64,000 nucleotides of DNA from NCBI RefSeq assembly GCF_020567525.1, contig NZ_JAJCVI010000004.1:1-64000 (forward strand), given 5' to 3'. Positions 17,090-26,017 of the stretch are shown piece by piece; within the stretch, counting starts at the first letter, position 1, and each line of letters opens with the position of its first letter. The position numbers and the translations under genes were made by a program. Source of the DNA: Halorubellus salinus (GTDB lineage: Archaea > Halobacteriota > Halobacteria > Halobacteriales > Natrialbaceae). The notes beneath the pieces were generated by a model, which saw only the letters and a program-made list of their open reading frames with translations, searched no databases and was not told the origin of the DNA.

Positions 17090-17277
17090 GGTTACTCGAG
17101 CACCGCGTGGGTCGGCGTCCTCGCTTCGTCCGCTCGGCCCGCGCCACGAGTGCTCGCCCCGTCCTACCAGCCCACCGCAGGAGTGCTCGGTCGTTGGTCA
17201 TCGAACCCCGCGACGAGATGGGGGTTGACGTCTAAACCCGCGAGGGTTCGACCCCGGACTCGCCGCCCGTGAGGCAG

Positions 17278-20241
17278 TCACGGTTCTGGCGGCGTCACCG
17301 GCGCGTGGTCGTCGACGAGCGCCGCGAAGAGCTTCCGCTGGACGGTCCGGACGTGCTGGTAGAACGCCTGCGGGGACACACCAAGCGAGTCCGCGACCGC
17401 CTCGCCGGTCGCCTGCCGCGGCGACTCGAAGAACCCGCTGTAGTACGCGGTCTCGAGCACCTCGAGCTGTCGGTCCGTCAGGCGGTCCAGCACCGTCGCG
17501 TAGAACCCGTGCTCGGACGGCTGGTCGCGCGTCTGCTTCGACGCGAGTTCCACGTCGTCGAACCGCTCCTCGACGAGGCGCGTGACGTGGCGCGCGTCGA
17601 CGCGACCCGGCACGTCGACGGTGAGCGTCGTTCCCCCAGGGCTCGACTCGACGCGGTGGACGACGACGCCGTGGTCGGCGAACTCCGCGGCCAGGAACGG
17701 CCCCGCGAGCGCGAGCCGGACCACGCCACCGTCGTCGCCGCCGGCCATCCGCCGAGCGTCCTCGACGCCGGCTAGCGACGACGCGGCGTCGACGACCGCG
17801 TCCACCGGTGCGCCCTCGACGGACGCGAACACCTGACTCCCCGTCGCAGTCTGCCGGACGCCGCCCTCGTACGCGACCGTGCAGTCCGCGGCCGCGGCGA
17901 GGTCGGCGAGCACGAACGAGCGGTCGGCGACCGCGAACTCGACGCGCGTCGTCGACGCCGTGAGGAGCGCTCGCTTGCGCTCGCTCGCGCTGATGGCGGC
18001 CGCTATCGTCTCCGCGAGCTCGGCGAGCACCGTCCGTATCGTCTCGTCGAACGCATCCGGCGTCTCCGCGTACACCGTCAGGACGCCGTGGGTCACGTCG
18101 TTGTACGCGAGCGGGACGCTCAACACCGACAGGAAGTTCCGCGCGAGCGCTTCCTTCCGCCAGGCGGCCGCACGCAGGTCCGCGGCGACGTTCTCCACGA
18201 CGCAGGGCTCGCCGGTCGCCGCCGCGCGCCCCGCCGGGTCGACGCCCGCGTCCGCGACGTCGACCGTCCGCGCGTCGAGGTAGTCGTCGTTCGCACCCGC
18301 CCACGCCGCCGGTTCGACGGTGTCCGTCGTCGCGTCGACGCGCCCGACCCACGCGAACCGGAAGCGGTCGTCGGCGGTCAGGTGCTCGCAGACCGTGTGA
18401 TCTATCTCCTCGCGCGTCTCCGCGGCCACGAGCGCCTGGTCGATCTCCCGGATCGTCTCGTTGATGCGGTTCAACGCGGTGAGCTCGTCGTTACGCGCCT
18501 GGAGCTCTCGGTCCTGCCGGCGGAGCCGGGACTCCCGACGCACGCGGTCGAGCGCCGCCTCCGCGGTCGCCGCGAGCAGGTCCGCGAGCTCGCGCGTGAC
18601 GTCGTCGAACGCGCTCACGTCGGTCGACCCGGCGACGAACACGCCGTGGTTCCCCAGGGGGATGTACGCCGCACTCCGGAGGTCCGTCGCGGGGTTCGCG
18701 AGCCGGTCGGCGTCGTGGACGTCGTCGAAGAACAGCGACTCGTTCTCGACGAAACTGTAGCTCGTCAGGTCTCGGCCGTCGGCCTGGACCGACGGGAGCG
18801 CGCCGTGGACGTCCCGCATCGCTCGCGTGTGCGCGGCCGGCCGCAGGTGGTTCTCGTCGGCGTCGAACAGGTACACGGCGCTGGCGTCGAGGTCGAGGAC
18901 CGACGCGGTGTCGTCGACGACGTGTTGCGCTATCTCCTGGTCGGTCTCGGCGTACAGGAAGTCCCGCGCGGTCTCCTGGAGCGTGGCGAGCGCCTGCTCG
19001 CGTTGCTTTCGCTTCGTGATGTCGCGGCAACTGTAGAGGATGGTGCCGTCCTGGATGGCGACCTCGCGGACGTTCACGAGGAGCGTGTGCTCGCGCCCGG
19101 CCTTGTCGGTCGCGGTCGTCTCGATGTTCTTCAGGACGCCGTCGTCCGCGAGTGCCTCGCGGTCGAAGAGGTCCTCGCCGAGGAGCGCGTCGATCGTCCC
19201 GAGGTCGCGGATCTCGTCGGCGTCGTACCCGAAGATGAAGTGGACGTTCGGGCAGACGTACGTGTACTCGCCGGCCTCGTCCGTGATGAGGACGGTGTCG
19301 GTCATGTTGTTGAGCGTGACGCGATGCAGTTCCTCGGACCGCCGGAGGTCGCGTTCGAGCGCGACGCGGTCCGCGATGTCGACGCCGTCGACGACGACGG
19401 CGACGAGGTCGCCGCGGTCGTCGGTGACGGGGCGCGCTGACAGTTCGACGACGCCACCGGTCGCGTCGTCGTCGCGGACGACGACGGCGTGCCCGAACTC
19501 GCCGTCGAGCGCGGTCTCGACGATCCGATGGACGTCCTCGCGAGCGCCCGCGTCGTCGCTCGCGTCGTGGTCGGTGGCGAGCGACGGCGTGGACGCGCCC
19601 GGGTCGGGGCCGACGCTCGCGGGCGCGTCGGTCCACCACGGGAGCGTCCAGAACGGGTCGCCGACGAGCGCGTCGACGTCGGCGTCGACCGCGTCGCGGG
19701 CGGCGCCGTTGACGCGAGCGAGCGCGCCGTCGGGGTCGAGCACCCACGTCGCGGTGCGGTCGTCGTGGAAGATGGCGTCGAACTGGTGGGCGCGGTCGCG
19801 GCGCGTCCGCGACCGGCGCGCCGCCCGTATCGCGCGCTCCGTGCGTTCGAGGACCGCGTCGATGCCTCGGTCGGTGGCGACGTCTCGGTCGTCGTCGACG
19901 GCGACGTACTCGGTCGCGCCCGCGGCGACCGCGTCGCTCGCGAGCGCCTCGCTCCCGTCGGTCGCGGCGAGCACGACGGGGAGCGTGGTCGTTCGGCCGC
20001 GGACCGCGTCGACGAGGTCGACGACGGTCGCGTCCTCGGGGGCGTCGTCGGCGAGGACGGCGTCGACGTCCTTCGCGGCGAGCGCGCCGAGGGCGTCCTC
20101 GCGGGTTCGAACGCGGTCGACGGTCGCGGCCGTCCGGTCGCGGAGTGCGGCCGCGAGCGTCGTCGTCCACGTCGTCGTCCCGACGAGGAGGAGCGTCGAC
20201 GCGTCCAGTACGGTCTCGCTGTCTGTGGTCGAGTCGTGCAT
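17278..20241 (-). CDS. PAS/GAF sensor with bacterio-opsin-activator (Bat) type HTH
   Basis: 987 aa. Order: degenerate receiver-like domain (about 15-150), PAS (about 155-300), second PAS with PAC (RSEELHRVTLNNMTDTVLIT, about 310-430), GAF (about 435-580), coiled linker, GAF (about 600-740), a Bat-specific domain (about 770-905) and a C-terminal HTH_10 helix-turn-helix, starting LTDRQLEVLETAYYSGFFES and including SPQAFYQHVRTVQRKLF. No kinase domain is present, so signal goes straight from sensor domains to DNA. Family members regulate bacterioruberin, bacterio-opsin or redox genes. No obvious target adjoins. Cytosolic. The ATG at 20241 is followed directly by the acidic N-terminus. Confidence 0.87.
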   Translation of the reverse strand: MHDSTTDSETVLDASTLLLVGTTTWTTTLAAALRDRTAATVDRVRTREDALGALAAKDVDAVLADDAPEDATVVDLVDAVRGRTTTLPVVLAATDGSEALASDAVAAGATEYVAVDDDRDVATDRGIDAVLERTERAIRAARRSRTRRDRAHQFDAIFHDDRTATWVLDPDGALARVNGAARDAVDADVDALVGDPFWTLPWWTDAPASVGPDPGASTPSLATDHDASDDAGAREDVHRIVETALDGEFGHAVVVRDDDATGGVVELSARPVTDDRGDLVAVVVDGVDIADRVALERDLRRSEELHRVTLNNMTDTVLITDEAGEYTYVCPNVHFIFGYDADEIRDLGTIDALLGEDLFDREALADDGVLKNIETTATDKAGREHTLLVNVREVAIQDGTILYSCRDITKRKQREQALATLQETARDFLYAETDQEIAQHVVDDTASVLDLDASAVYLFDADENHLRPAAHTRAMRDVHGALPSVQADGRDLTSYSFVENESLFFDDVHDADRLANPATDLRSAAYIPLGNHGVFVAGSTDVSAFDDVTRELADLLAATAEAALDRVRRESRLRRQDRELQARNDELTALNRINETIREIDQALVAAETREEIDHTVCEHLTADDRFRFAWVGRVDATTDTVEPAAWAGANDDYLDARTVDVADAGVDPAGRAAATGEPCVVENVAADLRAAAWRKEALARNFLSVLSVPLAYNDVTHGVLTVYAETPDAFDETIRTVLAELAETIAAAISASERKRALLTASTTRVEFAVADRSFVLADLAAAADCTVAYEGGVRQTATGSQVFASVEGAPVDAVVDAASSLAGVEDARRMAGGDDGGVVRLALAGPFLAAEFADHGVVVHRVESSPGGTTLTVDVPGRVDARHVTRLVEERFDDVELASKQTRDQPSEHGFYATVLDRLTDRQLEVLETAYYSGFFESPRQATGEAVADSLGVSPQAFYQHVRTVQRKLFAALVDDHAPVTPPEP

Positions 20242-20395
20242 GCTGGGGGAACCTGCGTGGGGGACGCGGGCGCGATGCGTGCGTCTCGACTCGCTCTAGC
20301 GTCCTCGCGACTATAACCCTCGGTATTGACATCGAAACCCCTCGAACCGAGACGGGTTTACAGTTAAACCAGCGGCTGTGCGGGGCTGCGAGGGG

Positions 20396-21628
20396 TCAGA
20401 TCGAGACGACGTCGCCGACTGCGGGCGCGCTCGCGTCGTAGCCGTCCGCGCGGAGGTCCTCCGCGAAGCGCTCGCAGTCGTCGCCGTGGTTCACGAGCAC
20501 CTCGCTCTCGCGGTACGCGTCGAGGAACTCGCGGAGCCCGGCCTCGTCGGCGTGCGCGGAGAAGTCGTACTGCTCGACTCTGGCGCTCACGGGCATCCGG
20601 CGGCCGTCGAACTCGGCGCTCCCGGTCTCCAGGAGGTCGCGGCCGGGGGTGTCCTCGACCTGGTAGCCCGTCATCGCGACCAGGTTCGTCGGGTTCCCCG
20701 CGACCTCGGGGACGTACGTCATCGCGGGCCCACCGGAGAGCATCCCGCTCGTCGTGACGATGGCGGCCTTCTGCTGGCAGATGCGCTTGCGCTGCCCGTC
20801 CCGGCCCGTGACGAAGCGGGCGTGACTCGTCGCGCGCTGGAGGGCGTCCGCGTCCCGGACGAACCCCGGGTAGTTCCCGAGCATCCGCGTCACGTCCTTC
20901 CCCATGCCGTCGACGTAGCACGGGACGTCGTGCGCGTCGCACACGAGGAGCATCTCCTGGGTGCGCCCGATGGCGAACGCCGGGACGACGACGGTCCCGC
21001 CCTCCCACAGGGTCTCCTCGACGGACTCGACGAACCGGCGCTCGACCTCGCTCCGGGCGTCGTGACTGACGCCGTAGTACGTGGACTCGCAGAGGACGAC
21101 GTCGGCGTCCGGGCGCGCGGTCGTCCCCGAGACCAATCGTTGAGCGTCCACGTGGAAGTCGCCCGTGTAGAGCAAGCGCGTGTCCCCGTCGTCGACGAGG
21201 ACGTGCGCGCTCCCGGGGATGTGGCCGGCGTTGAAGAACGTCACCTCGTAGCCCGCCGCCTCGAACGGTTCGCGGTAGCCGTGGGTCTCCGAGACCTGCG
21301 TGAGCCGCTGGACGTCGGTCTCGGTGAACGGGCACTGGAGGGTGCCGCCGTGGAGCTTCAGGGTGTCGCGGGCGAGGGTGAGCGCGAGCTCTCTCGTAGG
21401 TGGCGTCCAGTGCACTGGCGGACGCGCCGTTCCGGAGAGCAGGGCGGGGACCGCGCCGGCGTGGTCGAGGTGGCCGTGGGAGACGACGACCGCGTCCGGG
21501 TCCGGCGTCTCGATTGGCGTCTGCATCGGCGTGCCCGTCAGCAACCCGAAGTCCAGGAGGAGCGAGTCGTCGACGAGGATGGCGCTCCGACCGACCTCGC
21601 GGGCACCACCGAGGAAGCGAACGTCCAT
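20396..21628 (-). CDS. MBL-fold beta-CASP RNA-processing type hydrolase
   Basis: 410 aa from ATG at 21628 (MDVRFLGGAREVGRSA). MBL motif 2 SHGHLDHAG (about residues 62-70), GHIPGSAHV, YTGDFH, and the beta-CASP features CESTYYG, VVPAFAIGRTQEML and TTSGMLSGGPA, closing with FSAHAD and VNHGD. This is the fold of archaeal CPSF/RNase J relatives, which cut or trim RNA with two zinc ions. It lacks the KH domains of aCPSF1, so it belongs to the shorter group whose exact activity is undefined. Next to a membrane protein with no functional link. Confidence 0.85.
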   Translation of the reverse strand: MDVRFLGGAREVGRSAILVDDSLLLDFGLLTGTPMQTPIETPDPDAVVVSHGHLDHAGAVPALLSGTARPPVHWTPPTRELALTLARDTLKLHGGTLQCPFTETDVQRLTQVSETHGYREPFEAAGYEVTFFNAGHIPGSAHVLVDDGDTRLLYTGDFHVDAQRLVSGTTARPDADVVLCESTYYGVSHDARSEVERRFVESVEETLWEGGTVVVPAFAIGRTQEMLLVCDAHDVPCYVDGMGKDVTRMLGNYPGFVRDADALQRATSHARFVTGRDGQRKRICQQKAAIVTTSGMLSGGPAMTYVPEVAGNPTNLVAMTGYQVEDTPGRDLLETGSAEFDGRRMPVSARVEQYDFSAHADEAGLREFLDAYRESEVLVNHGDDCERFAEDLRADGYDASAPAVGDVVSI

Positions 21629-21697
21629 GCTGCGTTGAGAGAGCGAAGTCACCGGAGGCACTTGCGTTCGTCGCTCCCGGACGCCGTAGCGTCGCGG

Positions 21698-22363
21698 TCA
21701 GTCGTCGGCCGGTCCGACGTCGGGGAGGCGCGCTGGGTCGATGCTCGGCGGGGCGTCGTCGTCGCCGGCGCCGGTCGTGACGATGAGGCGCATCCCGCGA
21801 CGCACGCTCATGTCTATCTCGTGGACCTGGTCCTCGGGGAGGAGGACGAGGCGGCCCGCGGTCGGGTTCGGGCTGTTCGGGAGGAAGACGTTGTACACCT
21901 CCCCGCCAACGAACTGCTCGACGGATTCGGGGCTCTCGCCGGTGACGAGGCCGATGGAGTACACGCCCTCGCGCGGGTACTCGACGAGGACGACGCTCTC
22001 GTAGGCGGTGTTGCGTTCGACCAGCGAGTCCGCGACCTGACGGATGCCGCCGTAGATGGTGGAGACGAGCGGGATGACGTTCACGACCCGGCCGACGCGC
22101 CCGAACAGCTGTCGGCCGACGCTCATGTTCGCGAGGAACCCGAGGAGGACGACGCTCCCGACGATGAGGACGACCGCGAGGAGCTGCGCGGCGACCTCGA
22201 CGTTCCCCGTGTACTGCGTGAGTCGCGTCCCGGCGACGACGGGGTTGACGAACTGCAGCGACCAGTTCACGAGCAGCCGCAGGACGTACAGCGTCAGGGC
22301 CAGTGGCGCGATGAGGATCATCCCCGAGACGAAACTACGCTTCAGCGCGTTCGTGACTCGCAT
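21698..22363 (-). CDS. DUF502 family membrane protein
   Basis: 221 aa. Two membrane helices (about 12-34 and 58-80), then a soluble region with NVIPLVSTIYGGIRQVADSL (about 94-113) and VFLPNSPNPTAGRLVLLPED, both DUF502 signatures. C-terminus acidic and disordered. The family is widespread in bacteria and archaea and of unknown function. Divergent from the DUF21 gene across 71 bp, so the two could share a promoter. Confidence 0.85.
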   Translation of the reverse strand: MRVTNALKRSFVSGMILIAPLALTLYVLRLLVNWSLQFVNPVVAGTRLTQYTGNVEVAAQLLAVVLIVGSVVLLGFLANMSVGRQLFGRVGRVVNVIPLVSTIYGGIRQVADSLVERNTAYESVVLVEYPREGVYSIGLVTGESPESVEQFVGGEVYNVFLPNSPNPTAGRLVLLPEDQVHEIDMSVRRGMRLIVTTGAGDDDAPPSIDPARLPDVGPADD

Positions 22364-22434
22364 ACTGGCGTGTAGCCCCGAGCCCTGTAAACCGTGTCGG
22401 GCCCTTTGATGGGGCTCGTGGACGACGTGGACGT

Positions 22435-22956
22435 ATGAACGCCGTCACGACGCTCGTTCCGTCGCTCGTCGCCGTGGTCGTCCTCGTCGCAGTCAGTGCA
22501 TTGTTCTCCAGCAGCGAATCGGCGCTGTTCTCGCTCTCGGACGACTGGGTGACGGGACTCACCGCGGACGGCGAGACGACCGACGAGCGCGCCCTGGACG
22601 CACTCCTCGAGGACCCGCATCGGTTGCTCGTGACGATACTCGTCGGGAACAACGTCGTGAACGTCGCCATCTCCAGCATCGTCACGCTACTCGTCGTCGA
22701 GTTCGTGCCCTCGGGCGTCGCGGTCGTCGTGGCGACGCTCACTGCGACCGTCCTCGTGCTCGTGTTCGGCGAGATAGTCCCGAAGGCTTACGGGCTCGGG
22801 CACGCCGAAACCTGGAGTCTCCGGGTCGCTCGTCCGCTCGCGCTCGTCGAGCGCGCGCTCGGCCCGGTCGTGACGATGTTCGACGCGAGCACGCGTCGGC
22901 TGACCGCGCTCGTCGGTGGAGACCAGCGCATCGAGGAGCCGTACCTCGACGAGTGA
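22435..22956 (+). CDS. standalone DUF21 (CNNM-type) membrane protein
   Basis: 173 aa. The DUF21 fold is intact: FSSSESALFSLSDDW (about 21-35), ILVGNNVVNVAISSI (about 70-84) and VLVFGEIVPKAYG (about 105-117), with three or four membrane segments. The CBS pair and CorC/HlyC domain that normally follow in full-length magnesium transporters are missing. The ORF ends naturally with an acidic tail, so this is a short natural form rather than a frameshift: no CBS remnant is visible downstream before the TspO gene. Cation transport is suggested by the family only. Confidence 0.85.
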   Translation: MNAVTTLVPSLVAVVVLVAVSALFSSSESALFSLSDDWVTGLTADGETTDERALDALLEDPHRLLVTILVGNNVVNVAISSIVTLLVVEFVPSGVAVVVATLTATVLVLVFGEIVPKAYGLGHAETWSLRVARPLALVERALGPVVTMFDASTRRLTALVGGDQRIEEPYLDE

Positions 22957-23004
22957 CCCCCGCGGTCGAGAGCGGCCGGCTCGCTCGCGAGTCGGTCGAC
23001 GCCG

Positions 23005-23505
23005 CTAGTTCAGCGTCCAGAACCCGGCGGTGAGGTACGTCGCGAACAATACCCACGCGAGGTAGGGGAGCATGAGGGCGGTCGCGCGGCGGTCGACGCG
23101 GTCGAACAGCGCCATCGTCGCGAGGATGGCGGCGTCGAGCGCGAGGATGACCGCGAGCCCTGCCGCGGGCGACCGTGCGCCGAAGAACGCGAACGACCAG
23201 GCGACGTTCAGTGCGAGCTGGACGCCGAACAGCGCGAGTGCGCGGTTCCGGACCGGGTGGTCGCGTCGCCGATAGACCAGGTAGGCGGCCGCGCCGATGG
23301 CGGCGAACAGCACGGTCCACACCGGCCCGAACACCCACGACGGCGGCGTCAGCGGCGGCGCGGCGAGCGTCGGGTACCACGACGCGACGTCGCTCGCGGT
23401 GAACGCCGCGGGAACGATGCCTGCGAGCTCCGCGACGACGATAGCGGCGAGGAGGCCGGGGACGTCCCCTCGACCGAGGTCGTCACCGACGGACGTCGTG
23501 CCCAT
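23005..23505 (-). CDS. tspO: TspO/MBR family protein
   Basis: 166 aa with five membrane helices. Family signatures in order: SWYPTLAAPPLTPPSWVFGP (about 42-61), GPVWTVLF, NVAWSFAFFGA (about 98-108) and LPYLAWVLFATYL (about 145-157). TspO proteins bind tetrapyrroles and are linked to stress and light responses. Its role here is not indicated by the neighbours. Stop at 23005. Confidence 0.9.
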   Translation of the reverse strand: MGTTSVGDDLGRGDVPGLLAAIVVAELAGIVPAAFTASDVASWYPTLAAPPLTPPSWVFGPVWTVLFAAIGAAAYLVYRRRDHPVRNRALALFGVQLALNVAWSFAFFGARSPAAGLAVILALDAAILATMALFDRVDRRATALMLPYLAWVLFATYLTAGFWTLN

Positions 23506-23662
23506 ACCGCTCTAGACGCGTTCCTTCCGCATAAAACGAGCGTGCAAGCGGCGAGGGGATGGGCGACAGCCGGGCCGTTCCCGCGGAGTCGTTCACCCGG
23601 CGACCGGGGTTCGCGCTCGCCGAGTCGATGGAATTACTGTCGCCGGCACCCTGACTGGAGGC

Positions 23663-24562
23663 GTGTACCAGGGGTCGCGTCGCGCGGTCGTGAATCCGGT
23701 GAGTGGCAGTGGCGACCACGCGGACTACGTCGAGCGCCTGCTCGTCGGGCGCGGGTTCGAGGTCGAACGCACCCAGGGCGAGGGTGACGCTGTCGCGTTC
23801 GGGCGCGACGCGGTCGCGGACGGCGTCTCGGAGGTCTGCGTCTGCGGCGGCGACGGCACCATCAACGAGGTCGTTCGCGGGCTCGCGGACGCGGGCGGAC
23901 TCGGGGACGTGACGCTCTCGGTCGTCCCGGTCGGCACCGCGAACCTCCTCGCGGGGAACGTCGGCATCCCGGACATCCGGCGGGGCGTCGAGATCGCGGA
24001 CACGGGCGACGTCCGGAGCCTCGACGTGGGGTTCGCGGACGGTCAACCGTTCCTCGTCTCCACCATCGCGGGGTTCCCAGCGGACGCAAGCCTCTCCGCG
24101 AGCAGCGACCTGAAGGCGCGCCTCGGCCCGCTCGCGTTCGTCGTCACGGGCGCACAGGAGGCGATAGAGTGGAACGGCATCGACATCGAACTCGAGGCCG
24201 TCACCGACGCGGGAACCGAGGAGTGGACGGGCGAGGCGCTCTGTCTCCTCGTCGGGAACGCGCGCCGGTTCGTCGCCGAAGGCGGACAGGGCGACATGGA
24301 GGACGGCGCGTTCGACGTGGCGGTCGTCGAACAGATGCCGGCGGCGAACGTCGTCGCGGAGGCACTCGGCCAGCGTCTGCTCGGGCAGGATACGCCGGGC
24401 GTCACGCACCTGCAGGCGAGCGAACTCCACGTCACCGCCGACCACCCCATCCGGTTCAGTCGCGACGGGGAACTCGCCGAGCACGACGGCCTGAACCTGT
24501 CGGTGCGCGAGGGCGCGCTCGACCTCCGCGTCGGCGACAGCTACGAACCCGACCCCGTGTAA
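23663..24562 (+). CDS. diacylglycerol kinase/YegS-family lipid kinase
   Basis: 299 aa from GTG at 23663, chosen because RRAVVNPVSGSG at the N-terminus is the family's first motif. GGDGTINEVVRG (about 72-83) is the nucleotide site. VPVGTANLLAGN replaces the usual GTxNDfA. C-terminal beta sandwich 130-290. Members phosphorylate diacylglycerol, sphingosine or other lipids. In haloarchaea the substrate could be an ether-lipid intermediate such as archaeol or glycerolipid (inference). Cytosolic, membrane associated. Confidence 0.85.
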   Translation: MYQGSRRAVVNPVSGSGDHADYVERLLVGRGFEVERTQGEGDAVAFGRDAVADGVSEVCVCGGDGTINEVVRGLADAGGLGDVTLSVVPVGTANLLAGNVGIPDIRRGVEIADTGDVRSLDVGFADGQPFLVSTIAGFPADASLSASSDLKARLGPLAFVVTGAQEAIEWNGIDIELEAVTDAGTEEWTGEALCLLVGNARRFVAEGGQGDMEDGAFDVAVVEQMPAANVVAEALGQRLLGQDTPGVTHLQASELHVTADHPIRFSRDGELAEHDGLNLSVREGALDLRVGDSYEPDPV

Positions 24563-24598
24563 AAAGGAACGGCCCGAGTGTGGCGGTCGTGCGACCGG

Positions 24599-25171
24599 TT
24601 ATCCGAGCAGGTACTTCAGCCAGCGGTTGTTCTGGACGACGTCGAGTTGCTCGATGCGTGCGTCGAGGCCGAGGATGCGGCCGGCGCCGAACGCGCCGAG
24701 CCCGAACAGGAGCACGGCGTACACGATGTGGTCGTCGACGACCCAGCCGTGCGCGAGCGGGAGCCCGGCCATGAGGCCGCCTTCGAGCGCTGCGGCCCAG
24801 TAGAACAGCATCATGATTGCGCCCCAGAATGCGCTGAACCGGACGAACGCGCCGAGGATGAGCGCGAGCCCGGCGAGTGTGAGCCCCCACATGTTCAGGA
24901 TGTCGATGAGGGGACTGCCCGCCATGTTCGACCATACCCCCATCAGGGGGTTGCCCTCCGGGATGGCGTTCGCGAGGAAGCCCGCTGCCGTCCAGTTGTT
25001 CGCCGGGTCCGCGTCGAGGTACGTGACGAGTTTCGTCACGCCACCCTGGAACAGCACCCACCCCATCACGACCCGCATGAGGAACATCGAGTACCCCACC
25101 CAGTGCTCCGAGTATTCGAACGTGACGCCGCGACCGAAGATCTCCGTCTCGAGTCTGTCTTGCGTTGCCAT
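24599..25171 (-). CDS. DoxX family membrane protein
   Basis: 190 aa, four membrane helices. An unusual long N-terminal head (MATQDRLETEIFGRGVTF) precedes helix 1 (FLMRVVMGWVLFQGGVTKL, about 30-48), which carries the family RxxxGxxxxxxGxxK pattern. The loop with WTAAGFLAN and LIDILNMWGLTLAGLALILG (about 95-115) completes the DoxX pattern. DoxX/DoxD proteins are subunits of thiosulfate:quinone oxidoreductase in some archaea, while many haloarchaeal paralogues are of unknown role. A promoter with a palindrome lies about 25-40 bases upstream. Confidence 0.85.
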   Translation of the reverse strand: MATQDRLETEIFGRGVTFEYSEHWVGYSMFLMRVVMGWVLFQGGVTKLVTYLDADPANNWTAAGFLANAIPEGNPLMGVWSNMAGSPLIDILNMWGLTLAGLALILGAFVRFSAFWGAIMMLFYWAAALEGGLMAGLPLAHGWVVDDHIVYAVLLFGLGAFGAGRILGLDARIEQLDVVQNNRWLKYLLG

Positions 25172-25194
25172 GCATGTGGGCTGTCACCAACCAA

Positions 25195-25213
25195 CGGTAT
25201 AACTGATGCAGTT
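25195..25213 (-). promoter_or_regulatory. TATA box and overlapping palindrome for doxX-like gene
   Basis: On the minus strand GTTATACCG lies about 25-32 bases upstream of the ATG, suited to a leaderless transcript. Directly upstream and touching it is the palindrome AACTG-ATG-CAGTT (25201-25213), placed where a repressor or activator would meet TBP/TFB. The same half-sites recur as CCTAACTG (25245-25252) and CAGTTAGG (25309-25316). A site of regulation is likely; the regulator is unknown. Confidence 0.45.
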
Positions 25214-25402
25214 CTTTCATATGTCCGGAGGGCGGTAGAATCGTCCTAACTGCTCGAAATACTCGATAAGGTCTGCTCGAACGCCGGCTTCGAACGAGCC
25301 TACCAAACCAGTTAGGTATCCGAACAGGTTAGGCAGCGTCCGACCGCCGGTTCGACTCGACGGTCGTCCGACGACCGATGTCCCTGCAACGCTAGCCCCA
25401 CG

Positions 25403-25723
25403 CTACCGGTACGGGTCCTTGCCGACGTCGGGCGGTCGTCGGATGGTGAACTGCGCGTACCGGTTCCCGTACGCGAGCGCGAGCGACCCGACCCACCAGT
25501 TCCAGCGTTCGACCGCGTCAGTGCAGTCGTCGGGCGCGTCCGAGAGGTGGTCGACGATGACGTCAGCCGTCAACTCGGAGCCGGCGTCCTCGCGATAGTA
25601 CCCGCTGTCCCGGAGGTCGACGGCCTGCCTGACGACGACGCGAGACTCGCCGCCGTACTCGCGTTCCAGCGCCAGCTCCAGTCGACCCGGTTTCACGACG
25701 GGAGATACGAGCGCGGCCCCCAT
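25403..25723 (-). CDS. haloarchaeal conserved protein, function unknown
   Basis: 106 aa from ATG at 25723 (MGAALVSPVVKPG). The frame is open to 26068, but the added residues are Arg/His/Thr repeats made by the G+C-rich repeat upstream. The C-terminal part, ERWNWWVGSLALAYGNRYAQ followed by FTIRRPPDV, looks conserved and structured. No signal peptide or metal motif. Family not recognised. Confidence 0.6.
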   Translation of the reverse strand: MGAALVSPVVKPGRLELALEREYGGESRVVVRQAVDLRDSGYYREDAGSELTADVIVDHLSDAPDDCTDAVERWNWWVGSLALAYGNRYAQFTIRRPPDVGKDPYR

Positions 25724-25792
25724 ACGTGCGTCGGCCCACCGGCTCCACGAGCATCCGGCGACCGCCAGGTCGCCGGTTCCGTTGCGGTAGCC

Positions 25793-25906
25793 GTCGCTGT
25801 GCGGTGTGGCCGCGGTCGCGTTGCGGCCGCGGTGGCGGTGCGGCGGCGGTGCGATGCGACCGCGGTCGCTGTGCGGTGCGGCCGCGGTGGCGTTGCGACC
25901 GCGGTG
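25793..25906. repeat. 42-bp direct repeat in GC-rich intergenic region
   Basis: Two copies, 25793-25834 and 25865-25906, agree at 39 of 42 positions (period 72) and are built from GGCCGCGGT and GCGTTGCG modules. Smaller pieces continue to about 25960. The gap 25724-25988 contains this and no gene. Confidence 0.7.
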
Positions 25907-25988
25907 CGGTGGCGGTGTGGAGTCGTTGCGGGTGCGGGTTCTGCGGTGGGTTCGCGTCGATATGGCTGCGAGCCGGGTTTCGATGGTG

Positions 25989-25995
25989 TTTTTTA
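25989..25995 (+). promoter_or_regulatory. T-rich promoter element of rps6e
   Basis: TTTTTTA lies 23-29 bases upstream of the S6e start codon, suited to a leaderless transcript. It is the only AT-rich stretch in this neighbourhood. Confidence 0.5.
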
Positions 25996-26017
25996 CGCGC
26001 TCCGTCTGGGTCCCTCT

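Noticed and set aside
25770-25960. 115 extra N-terminal residues for the minus-strand gene at 25403 or a long plus-strand extension of S6e
   Set aside because: Both extensions are translations of the GC-rich repeat; S6e homology and the promoter position fix the start at 26018.
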